Shown here: positions 45,569 through 57,732 of the stretch, in pieces
Layout of the letters: each line of letters opens with the position of its first letter
Numbering within the stretch: the first letter of the stretch is position 1
Source: Oncomelania hupensis
Taxonomy: Eukaryota > Mollusca > Gastropoda > Littorinimorpha > Pomatiopsidae
Assembly: GCA_036898135.1 (NCBI GenBank)
Contig: CM072522.1
Coordinates: 33,740,451-33,804,450 of the forward strand
Direction: 5' to 3'
DNA: 64,000 nt
Position numbers and translations under genes: made by a program
Notes under the pieces: model-generated
Seen by the model: only the letters and a program-made list of their open reading frames with translations
Databases searched by the model: none
Told to the model about the DNA's origin: nothing

Positions 45569-46790
45569 CTCTCTGTGCAGGTTATCTACCTTGTATGTTT
45601 TTTTTTTTTATTTGGCCTTATGTATCCATTTTCCATTTGATTTTTTTTATTGATCAATTATAATGTACATGCAAACTGTTTTTGCCTGTTTGAACATGTA
45701 TTATGCTTTATTTGTTTGTATTGCTTAATATGATATATTACATGTTTTTAATATGATTATGCGCCACTGATATGGACAAAAATATTTATGGCGATGTGTT
45801 TGAATTGCTTTGGTGTCAATTGTATTTGGATTTACTTGGTTTTGATGTTGATGATGTATTGGCCAGAGGCCACAGGGTTTTGTTTTGTTTGGAATTTTGG
45901 CCTGTTGGGAATATTGGCTAAGCATATGTGGGATAAGAACACTGTGTCTACAGTCAGTGCGTAAAAGCACCCAGCATCCAAATGGTGTCAGGAACAAGTG
46001 GAGTTACTTGTTAGTGGATAAATGGATTGAATAGTGCACATTCAAGGTTCCATTTTGAGATTTTTGGCTTAGCGCATCATGTCATTTTCTGGATGATTCT
46101 TACTATACCCATCAAAGGGCAGTAAGTTTCTCTGTGGCGTAAAAGCACAGATTATGTCATTGTGTGGGTCTGACCGGGATTGGTGTTTTATTTACTGTCA
46201 TTTTCTGATTGATTCCTACTGTAGCCATCAAAGGGCAGTAAGTTTCGCTGAGGCGTAAAGCCCAGATTATGTCATTGTGTAGGTCGGGCTGAGATAGGCG
46301 GCAGGGATTTGTCAATGAGCATGGGTGGGCTGATTTTTGTGTTTTGGCGTAAAAGATTTGATTCTGTTCGCCTTTCATAACTGGTTGGCCTTTGTATGTG
46401 TTGATGCTGAGAAAAAAACAACTTTCAAATTATTTTTTTATGGTTCTCAGTAAGATGGTCACTTGGATGCATCTTCTAACCAAATATGATTTTTTTATGA
46501 TTGTAATCCTATATTTTAATTGAAGTTTTATTGCCACAAGCTGTGTGTGTATCTGGGTCGATACTGTGCACGACATTTTTGGGACAGTAATTGTTGTCCC
46601 CGCGGAGTCAATTATGTGTTGGTATTTTGGTTGTTGGTGTCACCCAAGCTCAGATGACAGTTTTGACAATTTTGTTGGCATACGCCTCCGGGTCAGAGTA
46701 TATTTTTCTAGCTTTAGGTTTACTTTTGATAGTTTGCATTTTTCCTAAGGTTTGACTCTGGGACCTATATTCATGGGGACCATGACTAGT
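45569..46790. other. 3' non-coding region of the Ty3/gypsy element
   Basis: No env-like frame. A 116-bp direct tandem duplication lies at 46081-46196 and 46197-46311 (GTCATTTTCTG...ATCAAAGGGCAGTAAGTTTC). The rest is AT-rich. Confidence 0.6.
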
Positions 46791-47021
46791 AAGCGGGGGA
46801 GATATGTAACCTGTGGAAAAATGCACTTTCTCACTCTTTCTCCCTCTCTCCCGATTAGGGGTACCAGCATGTGTGGACCAAAGCTAGCCCAGTGCAAATA
46901 GGCATCTCTCTCTCTTTCTCCCTTTCTTTCTCTCCCTCCTCATCCCTCCCTCTTTCTCCAGCTTTGCTGGCCAAGCAGATTCCAGCCTCTGAACACGTCT
47001 TTGTGTGGCATCCCAGTAGGC

Positions 47022-47082
<61 letters not shown>

Positions 47083-47537
47083 CCTCTCCCCACTCCTGCC
47101 CTTAGTGAGGTTGGAACCAGACAAGCTGATAAGCAGACTCCCGCCTCTGAACAAGTCTTTGTGTGGCCAGTCTGGTGTAATAATTTTAGTTGTTATTTGT
47201 TAAGAATTATGGTTTGGCCATTAAATGCAATGTTTTGATATTATTAGGTAGGGTTCATATATGGATTATTTGTGATGCAAGAGTAAAGTTATAGTTAGAA
47301 GAAGGATGTGAATTTTATGTTAGGGACTATATTGTTTGTGGAAGGTTCCTGGTAAGCGATAGGGCCTCCATTTATAAGTGGTAGTGCCAGACTTTTCTTC
47401 CCTTTTCCCTCTCTGGCAATCAAGAGATAACACCTGCTGCTGCATGGTTCCAGAAGCACCCTAATGTAGAAACCGGTGCAGTGAATTGCAGCTATGAGTT
47501 TTTTCTTCTTGGGGGAAAACCTCTCCCCTGTTATGAG

Positions 47538-48042
47538 GTATGTAAACTGTTAATTGTGTGGCATTTTTGGTGATTGTTATAATACAAAAACAGTATGAGA
47601 ATTGTAATTGAATTGTTTTTTTGTAAGTTGAACAGTTAGAGGCACTAGTTAAGGGTTTAAGATGATGGTGCTTAAATTGTTTAGTGTGATTGAGTCTTAA
47701 TTATTTGCCTCTGTTCTTGTATTCTGTTATAAAAACAAAGGGAATAAATATTTATCTTTTCCTCTGTTTAATGGTTCCCTGTTCTCAATTGGAAATTATT
47801 GTGGTAGGTTGAGACCACGTGGTTGGTCAGCAATTTAATGTAAATGAGTACCGGACAAGCAGTGGTCCTAGTATGTAGTTAAGAGATGGTGGATTGCTTC
47901 TATTCTTTAATTATTTTTGACACATGTCTTGTTGTATAGTTGGGTGGACGTTTTCTGTTTTATTTAGCTGAGGTCTTAGAATGATATTGTTAGTGGCTGG
48001 TCTTGTAATGGAGTTGCTCATACTAGTATGTGCAAATTACAG
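47538..48042 (+). other. Candidate intron 1 within the 3' LTR
   Basis: Donor GAG|GTATGT and acceptor ATTACAG|GAG. Removing it gives exactly the joint found in the 5' LTR (TTATGAG-GAGGCTG at about 40217). Confidence 0.65.
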
Positions 48043-48117
48043 GAGGCTGAACCATAGTGGTATGGCTGAAGGTGACTAAGACACCACCATGGGTAGCTAA
48101 GGGTCCGTCACCCTGAG

Positions 48118-48654
48118 GTTGGTGTTTTGTGCCTTTGTAATTTGATTTCTTTAATTTTATTTCATGATGCGATGATTGTTTTAGTTTTGTTTTATGTTAT
48201 GATGTATGACTATGTATTATTAAGTCCAGCGATAAGCGTTGGATTGCTTATCTCCACATGAGATTGTTTATGTTTTCTGGGGCCACCGAATTAGGCTGGC
48301 ACCACTTCTTATGTCATGCTATTATTCATGATCGATGTTTATGCCCTAAATGGATGTTTGGTGTGATTATACTAATGCTTGCATCCAGCCTCGTTGCTGT
48401 ATTCACGCATTATAGTCTTTTTTAATTATTATGAATGTCTGAATTCAGTATTTGCTGAATTCCTGTTGTTCTTTTTTTATGATAAATATTTGAGCTCAGC
48501 ATGACTGCTGTGTTCTGATCAATGTATTATTGTCAGTGCTAATCTATGCATAGGATTCCTGGTCAAGATTGATCTTCTTCTCTTGACATTATTATGTAAT
48601 GTATGGTTGCTTGTTTTTTGTATGTATTTATGTGTCATTGGTATGTTGTTACAG
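48118..48654 (+). other. Candidate intron 2 within the 3' LTR
   Basis: Donor GAG|GTTGGT (weaker) and acceptor GTTACAG|GTTG. Removal gives the 5' LTR joint (CCTGAG-GTTGCTG). The repeated AGGTTG at both ends also allows an insertion with a short target duplication. Confidence 0.5.
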
Positions 48655-50228
48655 GTTGCTGTTGTTTGTTGTTTGCTGATTGAACGTAAATAAAATGGGC
48701 CAAGAAATGGGAACAGATGGCTCCTGATTTCCTACCTTCTTCTCCTCCTCCTTCCTCTGCGGACCCCTTCTGCCGCACCACCTCTCTCTCTATCCCACTA
48801 CATTCTGTTAGATAATTTCATGCTAAGTATAATGGTTACATGTATATGCTTTAAGGGATCTAAACAGTATAGCTCAAGTAATTGCACACAGCTAGTTTAA
48901 ACCTAACGGAGACAGAATAAGGCCTAAGTTTCGTATGGTCAGAAATTCTTGTAGTCTATTCTTGTACGGCTACACTATGGAATTGTTATTTAGCAATGTA
49001 GGCATTTTATGTATGTGTTTTGTTAATATTGCATAATGATGTTCATATTCTGCTTTGTTTTTGTACACAGGTGTTCGATAAATTAGAGTACAGCCTCAGT
49101 GTCGTTGTTGTTGTTGCTGGTAGATTAACCTCCCCGGGCACTTTCGTATATAGGGGACGTGAAGATGAAGTCACAATGATGTAAGAAGTCGATATGAGTT
49201 GCCACTGGGCTACCAAGATGCTCGTTCAATTTACTTCCGTGGTGGACAAGAAAAAATGTGGCCAATTTCACTGTCAGTATTTGCAGTATGATTGCTCTGG
49301 CGGTTCAGTGTTGATTTAGGTCCCTACCCTCTCTATCCTGGGATGGTTACCCCTGTCTGCCATATCGCCAATAGTGGGTGTAGACGTTAAACCTCAATGT
49401 TCATTCATGTGTGTGCGTGTGTATGTGTGTGTAGATTCCGCTGGACCTAAACCATTAACCATGTCATGTAATGTGTGTGTGGATATTGCTTTCTTTCTCA
49501 CTAATGATCAGATGCGTGTGAACCAAAAACGAATTATTTATTTTGCTTTTGAGTCTCACTTGTGACGACCGGCACTTTAGAATATACTTATTATCCGTTG
49601 GTGATAACGCGTTTACGACCACTCAGTTACGTGGCTAAAATTTTTGTGCTAGGTGTCAAAACTTAAGTCTTGCATTATATAATACATGCTGTACTAACAT
49701 CGTCGATGAGCATTTTTAGTTGCTTTTTTTATTCCTTTTTTTTTTTTTTTTGATCTACCAGATTATAACTCACTTTCCCAACACAATTATAAATGTGTAC
49801 ATTATAGTCCAGAATGCCTTGCCCACATCCTGGCCCAAAAGGGGCATCACGATATTATTCTAAATTATTTTATTACATTTGTTGTTGTTGCTATTATTGT
49901 AGTAGCAGTTGTTGTTGTCGTCATTGTTGTTGTTGTCGTTGTTGTTATTGTTGTTGTTGTTCTTATTCTTCTTCTTTCCCACCCACTTCCCCCATTCTTC
50001 TTCTTCTTCTTTATTCTCCTTACGTCACCTCGCATTTCTTTTCGAGATTTTGAACTCAGGTCCAAGACATTATGTCATTAACGAGGTCGTACCCACGACA
50101 AAGAGTTCATGTTCTCCGCGAGGTCATAACCAGTGCAAAGACCTTTCACGTCTGCAGCCACAAAACACCCAAGACTACGTCATTCACAATATCGTAACTA
50201 GGGCAAAATTGTCCACACAATTAATCCT

Positions 50229-51835
50229 ATCATATCTATCCTATCATTTAAGCCCTGTGGGTTCGGGCACTAAATAGAATAGACCAACGTTTCCCGTTGT
50301 TAGGCGGACTAACAGGGGTGATGCGTAGCACTAGGCGGCCTCAGCCGGGCGAATACCTCACGTTATAAGTTCAACAGCCACGCTCGGGGCCAAGGCGAGC
50401 ACACTGTATTCGTGGATTTCGGCTGTGGCCAACACCTGGAGAGGATTGGCACCGCCAGTCTTTGTTGCCCAAGACACACTATTGTATCACTAATCATACC
50501 GGATCATGATAACGCGCTTTCGGACACATAAGTATGCTAGATGATTTAGTATCAACGAGACCAGTGTTTCAGGATTGTCACACACCTGGGTTTGTTTAAA
50601 CATGATAGATAGAAGACAACTTTAGGCAAGTTCACAGTTCGGATTCGCATGCACTGGCCCCATACCCTTCCGATGCCACTCATCTTGCTATTCAGATACC
50701 ATCCGCACGAGATCGCTCATTAACATCAACCCCTACCCCCCCTGAGTGACGATCTCAGTTCCTCCCAGCTCTATATCACGGCTGAAGTCGATCGCCAGTC
50801 ACCATATTGGACCTCAAGAACCCGACCGTTGATCATCCATCCACTCTCCTGTAGACATCCTACCTCCGTAAGACCCCATCAGACAACCATCGTAACCCCA
50901 TCCGGCATCACTATCCAGCGTTCTGACCAGATATACAATCTGGTATCTTGTGCAAGGCGAGGAATGCCAAGGTTGGCCAAGATGCGCACACTCCATGTCC
51001 AGCATCGACATGTGACACTGCATCCTAGCGGTTTGCCAGAATAACATGGTACTGAAACACGCATGGTTTCCACATCACGGACCCATACTCACTACACGAT
51101 GCCCTCGTACATCACAATAAAAAAAGATACATACATACATCACTAGACTATAAACAGACATAAAGTGACCACCGATTCAATATATGAAAGATCACAAAAT
51201 CAGACATACCTAAGTAACAACTCACGACTGGCTTTTAAAGATAAATGCCTTGTATATAAGAACAACTTCTAAAAAGAAGCAAGAACACCTCAGCTCTGAC
51301 AGACTCTACCCATAAAATAATCAAAATTCAAAGAAAACAAACATTAAAAACAATAATGACAAAATAACAAAAAAATAAAATAACAGCCCACTTCCACAAT
51401 ACCATCCAAGTCTAGCCTAACCCAGATAAAAAGTCTAAAAGAAGAACAGCACCTCCCATATTGAGAATGTTACCAGAACAAAAGAATCAAAGCCCGTCTC
51501 CAGGAGTTTGAAGGGTCGCCTGCAGGTAGAGCGAAGTGCTTACTACCAGCTGACGTACAAGCCATAAAACATGATCATCAGACCATCTATATCTTCAGAG
51601 AAGGAAGAACTACTCTTCCAGCTCACCTCAGTCGCTTGTGATTACAACCCACCATAATTGGTAAACACAGAAATGAAATCCTAACACTCCTGACCATAGC
51701 AGTGCAAATCGCTGAAGACCAAAACAAAGTGCTCTGCGCCCCAAGTGACATCATAGCTTAGCAAGCAGGAATTCGGCAGCGTGACCACTGAACACAAAGA
51801 ACAAGCGCAGATGAGGCTAAGTTTTGTACATTTTT
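50229..51835. other. Unclassified 1.6-kb insertion in copy B
   Basis: Starts with CCTATC-like repeats (50227-50247), which resemble a minus-strand LINE tail. The interior has no ORF or motif I recognise. GGATCATGATAACGCGCTTTC near 50503 weakly resembles the SINE 3' region. No clear target duplication. Confidence 0.5.
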
Positions 51836-52141
51836 GCTTTATTTTTTATATCAGAAAATCGTTTTTAGAGGAACATTCTTGCTCTAACTGATTCACTCGC
51901 GCTGAGCTGATACAGCAGAACAGCAAGCCGCCCGAGCGCTTTGCTGCGGAGAAACTATCACATTAAAATCAACTTTGTTGCATCAATAGAGTGCATATGG
52001 AATCAACGAATCATATTTATATTAAGAAGGTTATTTTTGTTATAGAGTTTTATCATTGTAGAACAATAGTGATTGTTAATTTTAAAAGGACCTGTTACTC
52101 TGGATTGTGTGTCCTTGCTTGGGACATGAATTTTACAGTTG

Positions 52142-52331
52142 GACTTGACTTTGTTGGATGTCGGATGTGTCGGGGTGACGGATAGCGCAGTGGTTGGAGC
52201 ACTCGCTACTGTGTCGCAAGTTAAGCACCGTCACGGAGTGCGGTTAGCACTTGTATGGGTGACCGCAACGTGAAGCGACAAATAACAACGCCCCCAGTTG
52301 CCTCGACTGTGATTGAGTACCTACTCTCTTG
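52142..52331 (+). mobile_element. 5S-rRNA-derived SINE, 3'-truncated
   Basis: Same head and 5S-like core as at 30246-30419 (TAGCGCAGTGGTTGGAG, GTTAAGCACCG, GGTTAGCACTTG). It stops at ACTCTCTTGG, and the flanking target site is shared with copy A, so it predates the duplication. Confidence 0.75.
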
Positions 52332-55300
52332 GAACTTCCGGTACGCTACTAAGCTACTAACAAGCTATGAATTCTTGCTGGAGAGTTTTTAATTTTCCTG
52401 TTAATGACACATAGCTGACCATCACCAGAACGGCAAGCGAAACATGCAGAACAAAGGAAAATGACCTGCGATCTGACTCACTCCTGAATTAGCGATGGCA
52501 GCTGTGAGACGACATCGACCTACGAGAAAGTAGAACGATCAGAGAGAGAAGATCTTTATAGCGAAGGCCCCCAGAAATCGAGGTGTGCGAAACGTGACCG
52601 TGGCATCGCTATGCATCGACGGGATAAACGGTCCTTGAAGATATCTCACAAGCACATCAAAGAACAACGCTGACAACGCTACAGGAGACGCATCCTCCCC
52701 CCCATCCAAATCATGCACAAAACAACAATCGAGGAACGAACACAGGGTCCACAAGCTGATCCTCAGCTTTCCAAAGGATCGAAGAGTCAGTCGCGCGAAA
52801 AGCATAACGTCAAAGCGCCGGTTTCGTCACCAAGCGGCCCATTTTCTGACCCGCTATGATGCTCATCTAGGATTTGTGGTGAAGGAGAAGACTTTTATCA
52901 TCCTTTGGGCTCTGTGAAGGAGAAAGACTCCGTCAGTTGCAAGGTCAAGTGTGCGCCTCTCTACAGTGACCTGGTTCCTGCATTCACGTCTACGTCAACA
53001 AGAAATCCGCCTGACGTGATCACGTCAATGCGGCATCAATAACTTGACAAGATGCCAAATCAGCTCGTCAGTGTCGAGGCCACCGAGACGATCATGTCTG
53101 GCAGCTCGACACAAGATCTTCGTGCCCGGGAGCAAGGTTTCTCCCATGCTGATCTTCAGACCTACAGTAACAAAGATTCCATCATCGGCTTTCCATTGCC
53201 ACTGGCCATCTCGAAGATTCAGTACCTCGAGATCAGTCTTCGAGCGCGGTCCATCCTATAGAGAGCTGAACCAGTACTCTTTTTCCTGATGCTACGCTAG
53301 CGATTAGTTTAATGGAAGATACGAAAAGTTATTCCCGAAGTCTGCTTCAACCGTCTCAGATTACTCCTGTTTGTTATATTCTTCTCATCCTGAACAGTTT
53401 CGAATGTTTCTTACAGAAAATGTTTGTGACTAAATAAATGAGGATGTTCCGTTTTTCAATACAGTCGCCTGAGCACTAACGGTGCTTACCGTTGTCTGGA
53501 GGTTATCAGGCCTTGGCTTTACGTTGCTTGAATGTTGCAACAGATAAATTGCCTTGAAAGTTTTCTACCTACCTGTTATACTACTGATAATTTGTTTGTG
53601 TATGGAGACGTATGTCGTGAGGTGAGTATCATTCAATCAACGTCCTTTATTCAACATCAATGTCATTCGGCAGCAATCAACAAACTTAACATGATAAATG
53701 TGGATTTTAAAGTGTTATTTTAAAAGGCACCAAACACATCGGCTTACGGCAATAACACTGTTTGACTGGTGACACACCTGGAGTCAGATTTGTGGTGAAT
53801 TGCGGATAATAATGGTCTGATAATATTTGCAATTTCCATGACAATTATGACGGATTTTGATGTGTCATTGGAATCGGTTCTATGCGTATATATTAACTCA
53901 CTCATGACCTGATTCCATTCATAGGCGGGATGATGGGTCTGATTGTGATAACCATGTCAAGTTTTGATCTATATTTGCAGCTTCAATCTCCATATATTTA
54001 TACAAAAGGTAAGCTGGTTTATTGGATGATTTTTTTATAGATATGTGCACTATAAACGTGGTTGTAATGAGCAGAATGGTAGAAAATTTTTAAGACTTCA
54101 GAGCGCACTATACCTCAATGATAAGTAGATGCTATTTTATGATAAATTTCGATAGCAGTTGTGGAATGAGTAGGTCTTGATATAAAAGGGTATATGATTT
54201 CCAAAAAGGGCTATAGAAAACCCTCTTTTACAAAGTGGATGCTAACATCGCAAGCTTCCAAGTCAGTCAGTAAAATGCATCTCAGTTAATTTTTTGCTGT
54301 ACTGTTTACTATGCATTTTCTTCTAATTCAAAAAATTCATGCTAGGTAGCCAACACTTCCCCCATAAATGTTAGATTTAGCAATATTTCGTCAGCCTCCT
54401 TTGAATTGTTGAGTCATTTTTCTCAGTTACTTCAGCTGGAAATGGGATGTAAGGTAATGAGTCCTCCAATCATTCACATTACCTGAATTACAATGCTTTG
54501 GAACTTAGTGATTCAGCGGTTGGTTTAGATGGTATTTAGAGCCGCTCACTCCCACACTCTGAACAATCATGTACTACTAGATAAGGCTTGGATCATCAGC
54601 ATTTTTCCGCTCTGCTAAGCTATTCTACTGGTACTCTTTGTCTACAGTTATGGAATCAGCTGATCCCTATTTCTTCATAAATACTGTGTAACTTCGTCTG
54701 GAAACCTAGCTGGAGGATTTCTTTAATCTTTTGTACTGGAACAAGTGTATTCAACTTTACTGGTCTCAGTTTATTGCATTTGTAAAGGGAACAGTACTCG
54801 TATTTCCAAGTACTAGATCTACTATCTTCTGTACAGATACAATTTGCCAGGACGAAAGGGGGTTCTACCTTTTTGACATCATAAAGCGTACGACATGTGG
54901 CACACTCGTATTTGTTCTTCAATAAAGTATTAGATTCACCTTTAGGTTGATCTTAATGTTCTCTTTAGCTGTGGTATCTTATTCCTTTAAAGTCGGATTT
55001 AATCTTTTCATGTTCTTTTATCCGTGTCACATTGTTACCCGGGGGGTTTCTCTTGTCTTCTTATTAATGGTTCACGAATCTAAAAGAAGTGTGAATTGTT
55101 TCTCGTTTGAACACGTGACTTGAAATTGTGGGAGTTTTAAACTATTTAATGGTTTATTTTAATCAAACACTTATTATCTTAAAAATAGCAGTGGTAGATT
55201 TTTCTAAAATTTGGGACACTGATTCTGCACATTATACATTAGTTTATCCAGTAACGTATGGATTTACTATTGCTGTGTTCTTAATAAAGTGAAGAGTAGC

Positions 55301-56225
55301 AAATTAGCTTAAATTGCTCTTTTACTGAAAAAGTCTATACGTTATGTTTAACTTACTGAAGCGTTCTTGAATCATTAACATTTAGAGCAAAAGATCCTTT
55401 TTATAATAGAACTTTGAAACACTTAACCAAACTAAGTTTCTTTTATGACAATTGACAATTAGCTCTATCTTAGTCCATTGTGAAGGATCTGAATTAAATA
55501 CGTCCTTGCCCCTTCGATCAGCCAGTACTCCTTAAACATAATTTTAACTTTTCATTGATTGTATCCTCGTAAAAACTTCGAAAGAATCAGTGCACTTGGT
55601 GGAAAGGTTAAGCGACACACATCCCCCAGTTGTCTTATGTTCCTTTTCTCATTGTTATCCCTAGTTTTATTTTTTCTTACCTCATGGTTTATGACTACCT
55701 TTATGCATTGTACAGACTCATCTACTGTGTTGGATATCTTGACTCCGGTGTGGTGGGAGGGGGGCGGCATTCATCATACAAAACGCATGTGAATCAACTG
55801 TGATTATACTCTCTGAGCATCCGTCCCTAATCAGCACAGGGATAAGTGCTTTTTATCTTTACTTGTTTAGTAAGTGTTTTGGCCATCAGCTCTGCAGAAT
55901 TAAAGCATCTAATATCAATAAGCTTAAGTCTGTTATCAACATGTTGTCTTTTACGGTGTCTAATCATTCAATGCCGCGGAGCAAACACTAAATGGTAATT
56001 GTATTTATTTCATCTTAAATTTTTAATGGCGCTAAGCAAAATTGAAAGTGTCTACAAATATTTACATTGTTGTGTGTGTAGATTCAATGACCGTCTGGAG
56101 GCATTGCAATCAAAACAAGTCTAAAAAAGAAAAGAAAATTGCATTAGAAATAAAATATACAATTCTAACAACTGTTTTAAGTTAACTCACATAGACAATT
56201 ATTATACATCTGGATGGCGTGCAGT
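52332..56225. other. Long stretch without recognisable features
   Basis: Short frames at 52539-52805 (minus) and 53044-53289 (plus) have no recognisable motif. The rest is AT-rich with many stops in all frames. I see no gene, clear repeat boundary or RNA gene. Confidence 0.4.
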
Positions 56226-57732
56226 GTTTCTGTATAATGATGGGTCATTGTTGCCTGGGCTCTGCACAATGGAATGCTATTGAACAACTTTTAAGTCGAT
56301 ACATATAAATCTCTTCGAACAATTATTTAATACACTTTATGTAAGTCTCAAGAGCTATTTCTTATGGCAAATCGGTAGCTAAATGCAAAGAAAGAAAACA
56401 TGTAAAATCTGTGCCTGTACCTTTGCGACATACTCTATATTGCCGTGGAGATGATACACTTCGCTAAAAGAACTTATTATCTTTGTGTTTACCTTAGCCT
56501 CTATCACGATCTGTTGCAAGATATAATTAAGAAAGTTATTTTTTTATTTTATAATTTTATTATTTATTATTATATTATTGCTTTATTATCTCAAGTTGAT
56601 GTTCTGGAAAGATCAACTACTGCACTCATTGAGGGATTAGGCTGCAAGCGTACTGTAGTACTTAGCTCAGGCCCAAGAGCTGTGTTGTGTTGCACCATAT
56701 ACTGGTGTTGTTGTGATCTTCTCTCCTTGTTGCTAGACTGGTGCCTGGTGCTTTCTGCCCTAGGGTCATCGAGTTCTCGAAGAGTCTCTGTCTCTCTCTT
56801 TGAGGGTTGTGAGTGTGCACTGCGTACTGTGTACTTAGCTCAGTGTCCGAAGAGCTGTGTTGTGGTTGCTTCCTTGAAAAGCTGTGTTGTTGTGGGTTCT
56901 TCTCCTTGTTGCTAGACTGGTGGGCTCTCTTCGCTCATTGCTTGATCAGCCACAGCAGGCCAACTTTCAGTGAAGACTTTTTGTTGTCTTTCGCCTGGTT
57001 GGGCTCACGATACGATACCTGCTCGTCTGTAACATATGAGACGAAATTCTGCACAACCCTGTATTCTAGGTGTGTGCAGAGCGTCTCACAGAAAGCCGAA
57101 GTAGCCCTCAGTGATTAGCTCCACATCTCTATATATTAGCGACGAACATTCTGCTAATTCCGTGGTCCACTGGAATCTCCACTGTAATTTCCTATACGTA
57201 GATAAATATAAATCATGGCTAACTATACACATAGAGAATTCATTAATATTGTACACATTCTCTGGTACAGCCACTGGTCTGCAAGCATACATATAGGTTA
57301 AACAACAGTGGGTCCGTAAGGTATACAACATGGCGTCGGCCGGTCGTGTTCGCCACGTGGTCATGCAACGTTGGACTGACAATTCAATTCTAATCATGGC
57401 AAATTTCACAAACATAATTCAACAATAATATCAAGACATCACGATGAAACAAAAGTATGTTCATTTACCTTTTAGACAATGTCAGGCCGTGGCTAACTTA
57501 GTTGAATCGAGTTTTCAACAAGTCCTGCTTTCCTGGTCTATGGAGAGATTTCTGCTAGAGCGTACTGTGTACTCTAGGCAGTTTGAATGCAGAATGACTC
57601 TCCTAAGCTGTCTGCCTGAACCAGGTAGAACCGGTATACCTAATCTCTCTCTGTCCCGATTGGCTGTAAATTCGATGAGCTCTAACGTAAGCTTGATGAT
57701 GTCACTATACTGCTCTACCGTCCGTATAGCAG

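Larger units (their letters stand above)
39436..48802 (+). mobile_element. Ty3/gypsy LTR retrotransposon with unequal LTRs
   Basis: 5' LTR 39436-40450 and 3' LTR 46806-48802 both start TGTAACCTGTGG and end CCCACTACA. The primer-binding region TGGCGTCGCTGACAGGAT is at 40454-40471 and the polypurine tract AAGCGGGGGAGA at 46791-46802. gag and pol are linked by a -1 frameshift signal. Order is gag-PR-RT-RH-INT (standard Ty3). The flanks AGTAG and TTCTG do not match, so there is no target duplication. The 3' LTR is about 1 kb longer than the 5' one because of two GT...AG segments. About 1.2 kb of non-coding DNA lies between pol and the 3' LTR, and no env is seen. Confidence 0.9.
46806..48802 (+). 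repeat. 3' LTR, long (intron-bearing) form
   Basis: 1997 bp. It is collinear with the 5' LTR except for two extra segments, 47538-48042 (505 bp) and 48118-48654 (537 bp), both starting GT and ending TTACAG. TATA at about 47371 and AATAAA at 48689 place both segments inside R. A TC run is at about 47025-47078. Confidence 0.9.
48803..52331 (+). repeat. Segmental duplication, copy B
   Basis: It matches 28505-30419 and starts at the very base after the 3' LTR. A 1.6-kb insertion (about 50229-51835) is absent from copy A. It ends within the 5S-type SINE. Confidence 0.85.

Noticed and set aside
52539..53289. Short ORFs at 52.5-53.3 kb considered as a gene
   Set aside because: No motif, no splice-phase-consistent neighbours and no codon-use signal I could defend.
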